Assembly (NCBI GenBank): GCA_937976325.1
Contig: CALJSD010000027.1
Location: forward strand, 1 to 15,534
Source: an uncultured Carnobacterium sp.
GTDB taxonomy: Bacteria > Bacillota > Bacilli > Lactobacillales > Aerococcaceae
Length of the DNA stretch: 15,534 nt
Reading direction: 5' to 3'
The position numbers and the translations under genes are program-made. Under the pieces are notes generated by a model. The model was not told where the DNA came from. It made no database searches and saw only the letters and a program-made list of their open reading frames with translations. Below are positions 13,630 to 15,534 of the stretch, in pieces. Every line of letters begins with the position of its first letter. Within the stretch, counting starts at the first letter, position 1.

Positions 13630-13653
13630 TTTGAACAAAAGAAAGGAGCACAC

Positions 13654-14766
13654 ATGATTAAATTAGAAAATATCGACGTGACCTTTACGCAAGGTAAGAA
13701 AGTCGTAAATGCCGTTCGAAATGTTTCTGTCGATGTGGAAGACGGGGATATCTATGGAATTATCGGATATAGTGGTGCTGGTAAAAGTACTCTAGTTCGT
13801 ACCATTAACTTACTTCAACGTCCAACTAGTGGAAATGTCGAAGTCAATGGTGTTGATTTATTGAAATTAAAACCAAATGAATTGCGTGACGCGCGTAAGA
13901 AAATTGGGATGATTTTCCAACACTTCAACTTGATGAATACTTTAAGCGTATTTGACAACGTCGCTTTCCCATTGAAAAAAGCGAAGAAGCCTAAAGTAGA
14001 AGAAGGAGAAGAAGGGAAACCTCTTGATCCAAACGCTGAACCAAAATTGGTGAAGTTAACGAAAGCAGAGATTAAAGAGAAAGTAGATTCTCTCTTACAA
14101 CTTGTTGGCCTTGAAGATAAAGCAAACAGCTATCCAAGCCAACTATCTGGGGGACAAAAACAACGTGTGGCGATTGCCCGTGCGTTAGCCAACGACCCAG
14201 ACGTATTGCTCTGTGACGAAGCGACAAGTGCGCTTGACCCTAAAACAACATACTCAATCTTAGAGTTATTGAAGAAGGTTAATGAGCAATTAGGAATTAC
14301 TATTGTGATTATCACACATGAGATGCAAGTCGTTAAAGAAATTTGTAATAAGGTTGCCGTAATGGAAGACGGTGAAGTGATTGAGCAAGGAACAGTGCTT
14401 GATATCTTTACAAACCCACAACGTAACTTAACAAAAGACTTCATCGATACAGCAACTCATATCAACCAAGGAATTGAAACGGTTCTCTCCCACGAACAGT
14501 TATTGAATCTGAAAGAGGGAGACTACTTAGTGAAAATTTCATTCGTCGGAGCTTCAACAGGGGAACCGTTGATTACGAAATTATCGACACAATTCCAAGT
14601 GGCAGCGAATATCTTATTCGCCAACGTGGAAATCATCCAAGAAACTCCAGTAGGAACATTATTGGTTGGTCTATCTGGTGAACAAGCAAGTATCGAAAGT
14701 GCACTTTCTTACATTAAAGGACAAGGCGTTTCAGTAGAAGTCTTAGAAGAAAAGGGAGGTGCCTAA
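13654..14766 (+). CDS. metN: Methionine ABC transporter ATP-binding protein MetN
   Basis: The 370-residue ATPase of the MetNIQ methionine uptake system, on the inner face of the membrane. Seen: Walker A GYSGAGKST (38-46), Q-loop in IFQHFNLM, signature LSGGQKQ (164-170), Walker B VLLCDEA (184-190), H-loop His222, and a C-terminal NIL/ACT-like domain (about 288-366) that in E. coli MetN binds methionine and inhibits transport. A charged stretch of nearly 30 residues (about 108-136, KKPKVEEGEEGKPLDPNAEP) separates NVAFPL from the EIKEKVDSLLQLVGL helix, where E. coli MetN has only a short link. ATG 13654 follows AAAGGAG; the in-frame ATG at 13606 lies inside the terminator and is rejected. Confidence 0.93.
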   Translation: MIKLENIDVTFTQGKKVVNAVRNVSVDVEDGDIYGIIGYSGAGKSTLVRTINLLQRPTSGNVEVNGVDLLKLKPNELRDARKKIGMIFQHFNLMNTLSVFDNVAFPLKKAKKPKVEEGEEGKPLDPNAEPKLVKLTKAEIKEKVDSLLQLVGLEDKANSYPSQLSGGQKQRVAIARALANDPDVLLCDEATSALDPKTTYSILELLKKVNEQLGITIVIITHEMQVVKEICNKVAVMEDGEVIEQGTVLDIFTNPQRNLTKDFIDTATHINQGIETVLSHEQLLNLKEGDYLVKISFVGASTGEPLITKLSTQFQVAANILFANVEIIQETPVGTLLVGLSGEQASIESALSYIKGQGVSVEVLEEKGGA

Positions 14767-14767
14767 G

Positions 14768-15463
14768 ATGAATTTATTAGCCTTTATTGATTTTAAAACT
14801 TGGTTTCCAAACATCGACGCAAAAGTATGGGCGGAAATTCAAAAAGCAACAATTGATACATTAATCATGGTTGGGTTAACTGGAATAATCGCTGGTATCT
14901 TAGGGATTGCTTTAGGTGTGACGCTAGTTGTTACGCGTGAAGGAAACATCCTTGAAAATAAAGGATTGTACTTGGTACTGGATAAAGTCGTGAACTTATT
15001 CCGTTCAATTCCATTTATCATTCTTGCCATGTTACTGATTCCAGTAACTCGTGCAATCGTAGGAACTACTATCGGTATTCCTGGAGCGATTGTCCCGCTA
15101 GTATTCGCAACCGTTCCGTTCTATTCTCGTCAAGTGCAGTTAGCGCTGACCGAAGTAGATAAAGGGGTTATCGAAGCGAGTGAAGCGATGGGATGTACAC
15201 CGCTAGAAATTATCTTCCGCGTGTACTTAAAAGAAGGCTTGCCAAGCTTAATCCGTGCAAGCTCACTAACAATTATCAGCTTAATTGGTTTAACAACCAT
15301 GGCCGGAGCGTTTGGTGCCGGCGGTATCGGTAACGTAGCCATCTCACGAGGTTATAACCGATTCCAAGGAGACGTTATCGTGGTAGCTACAATTATCATG
15401 TTAATTATCGTCTTCACCTGCCAAGCAATCGGTGACTATTTAGAGAAAAAAGCTACTAAGTAA
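14768..15463 (+). CDS. metI: Methionine ABC transporter permease MetI
   Basis: A 231-residue integral membrane permease. Hydrophobic segments lie at about 32-55, 78-94, 104-118, 163-185 and 203-222. The EAA coupling motif EASEAMGCTPLEIIFRVYLK (136-155), which contacts MetN, is present. ATG 14768 is preferred to the in-frame GTG at 14759 because GGAGG at 14755-14759 is 8 nt upstream of it and metN ends one base before it. The substrate-binding lipoprotein MetQ is not seen before the window ends. Confidence 0.94.
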   Translation: MNLLAFIDFKTWFPNIDAKVWAEIQKATIDTLIMVGLTGIIAGILGIALGVTLVVTREGNILENKGLYLVLDKVVNLFRSIPFIILAMLLIPVTRAIVGTTIGIPGAIVPLVFATVPFYSRQVQLALTEVDKGVIEASEAMGCTPLEIIFRVYLKEGLPSLIRASSLTIISLIGLTTMAGAFGAGGIGNVAISRGYNRFQGDVIVVATIIMLIIVFTCQAIGDYLEKKATK

Positions 15464-15467
15464 AAGC

Positions 15468-15534
15468 CAGGATGTGAGAAAAGGCGCTTATAGGCGATGA
15501 CGGTTCGCAGTTTAGCCGTAAGCGGTCTGTAAGA
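15468..15534 (+). repeat. Hairpin repeat, copy E (cut by the window edge)
   Basis: AGGATGTGAG at 15469-15478, preceded by CC as in copies B and C, begins 5 nt after the metI stop. CGCTTA (15485-15490) and TAAGCG (15519-15524) can pair. The end motif would lie beyond the window. Assigned to the 11980-12329 family by the identical start motif and similar placement after a gene. Confidence 0.6.

Noticed and set aside
13606..13653. Upstream in-frame ATG that would extend MetN by 16 residues
   Set aside because: It lies in the T-box terminator hairpin, has no ribosome-binding site, and the ATG at 13654 follows AAAGGAG and gives the family N-terminus.
13357..13653. SAM (S-box) or SMK riboswitch before metN
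   Set aside because: The Stem I motifs, the ATG specifier, the TGG bulge and the antiterminator/terminator pair identify a T-box instead.

Overview
The window is a chromosomal segment of a low-GC Gram-positive bacterium, almost certainly of the order Lactobacillales. Three things point there: a FabT (MarR-family) repressor at the head of a full type II fatty-acid-synthesis (FAS-II) and acetyl-CoA carboxylase cluster, the FMN enzyme FabK as the only enoyl-ACP reductase present, and a methionine T-box leader in front of a methionine ABC importer. A Carnobacteriaceae-type organism such as Granulicatella would fit. That genus guess rests on general impression, not on a search.

Region 1 (1-9874) is one same-strand cluster: fabT-fabH-acpP-fabK-fabD-fabG-fabF-accB-fabZ-accC-accD-accA. 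It runs from a promoter studded with four TTTGA-N3-TCAAA palindromes to a clean intrinsic terminator after accA. AccBCDA make malonyl-CoA. FabD moves malonate to AcpP. FabH starts the chain, and FabF, FabG, FabZ and FabK carry out the elongation cycle. FabT is expected to sense acyl-ACP and repress its own promoter. A terminator-like hairpin sits inside the operon between fabK and fabD.

Region 2 (9875-11975) holds an M24 Xaa-Pro peptidase, then asp23/yqhY and nusB with their own likely promoter and a terminator. This is the common Firmicutes peptidase-(efp)-yqhY-nusB neighbourhood, but efp is absent here.

Region 3 (11976-12329) is the convergent nusB/tehB gap. It is filled by a chain of hairpin-forming repeats that start with AGGATG(T/C)GAG and end with CTCAACT(ACAC). 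A further copy starts 5 nt after the metI stop at the right edge of the window.

Region 4 (12329-13189, minus strand) is tehB, a SAM methyltransferase with an N-terminal cupin-like domain. Region 5 (13321-15463) is a promoter, a Met-specific T-box leader with the ATG specifier at 13451-13453, then metN and metI. No metQ gene is seen before the window ends.

Most of the window is ordinary housekeeping metabolism. The parts most worth a second look are the hairpin-repeat family, the four-site FabT operator array and the intra-operon terminator between fabK and fabD.
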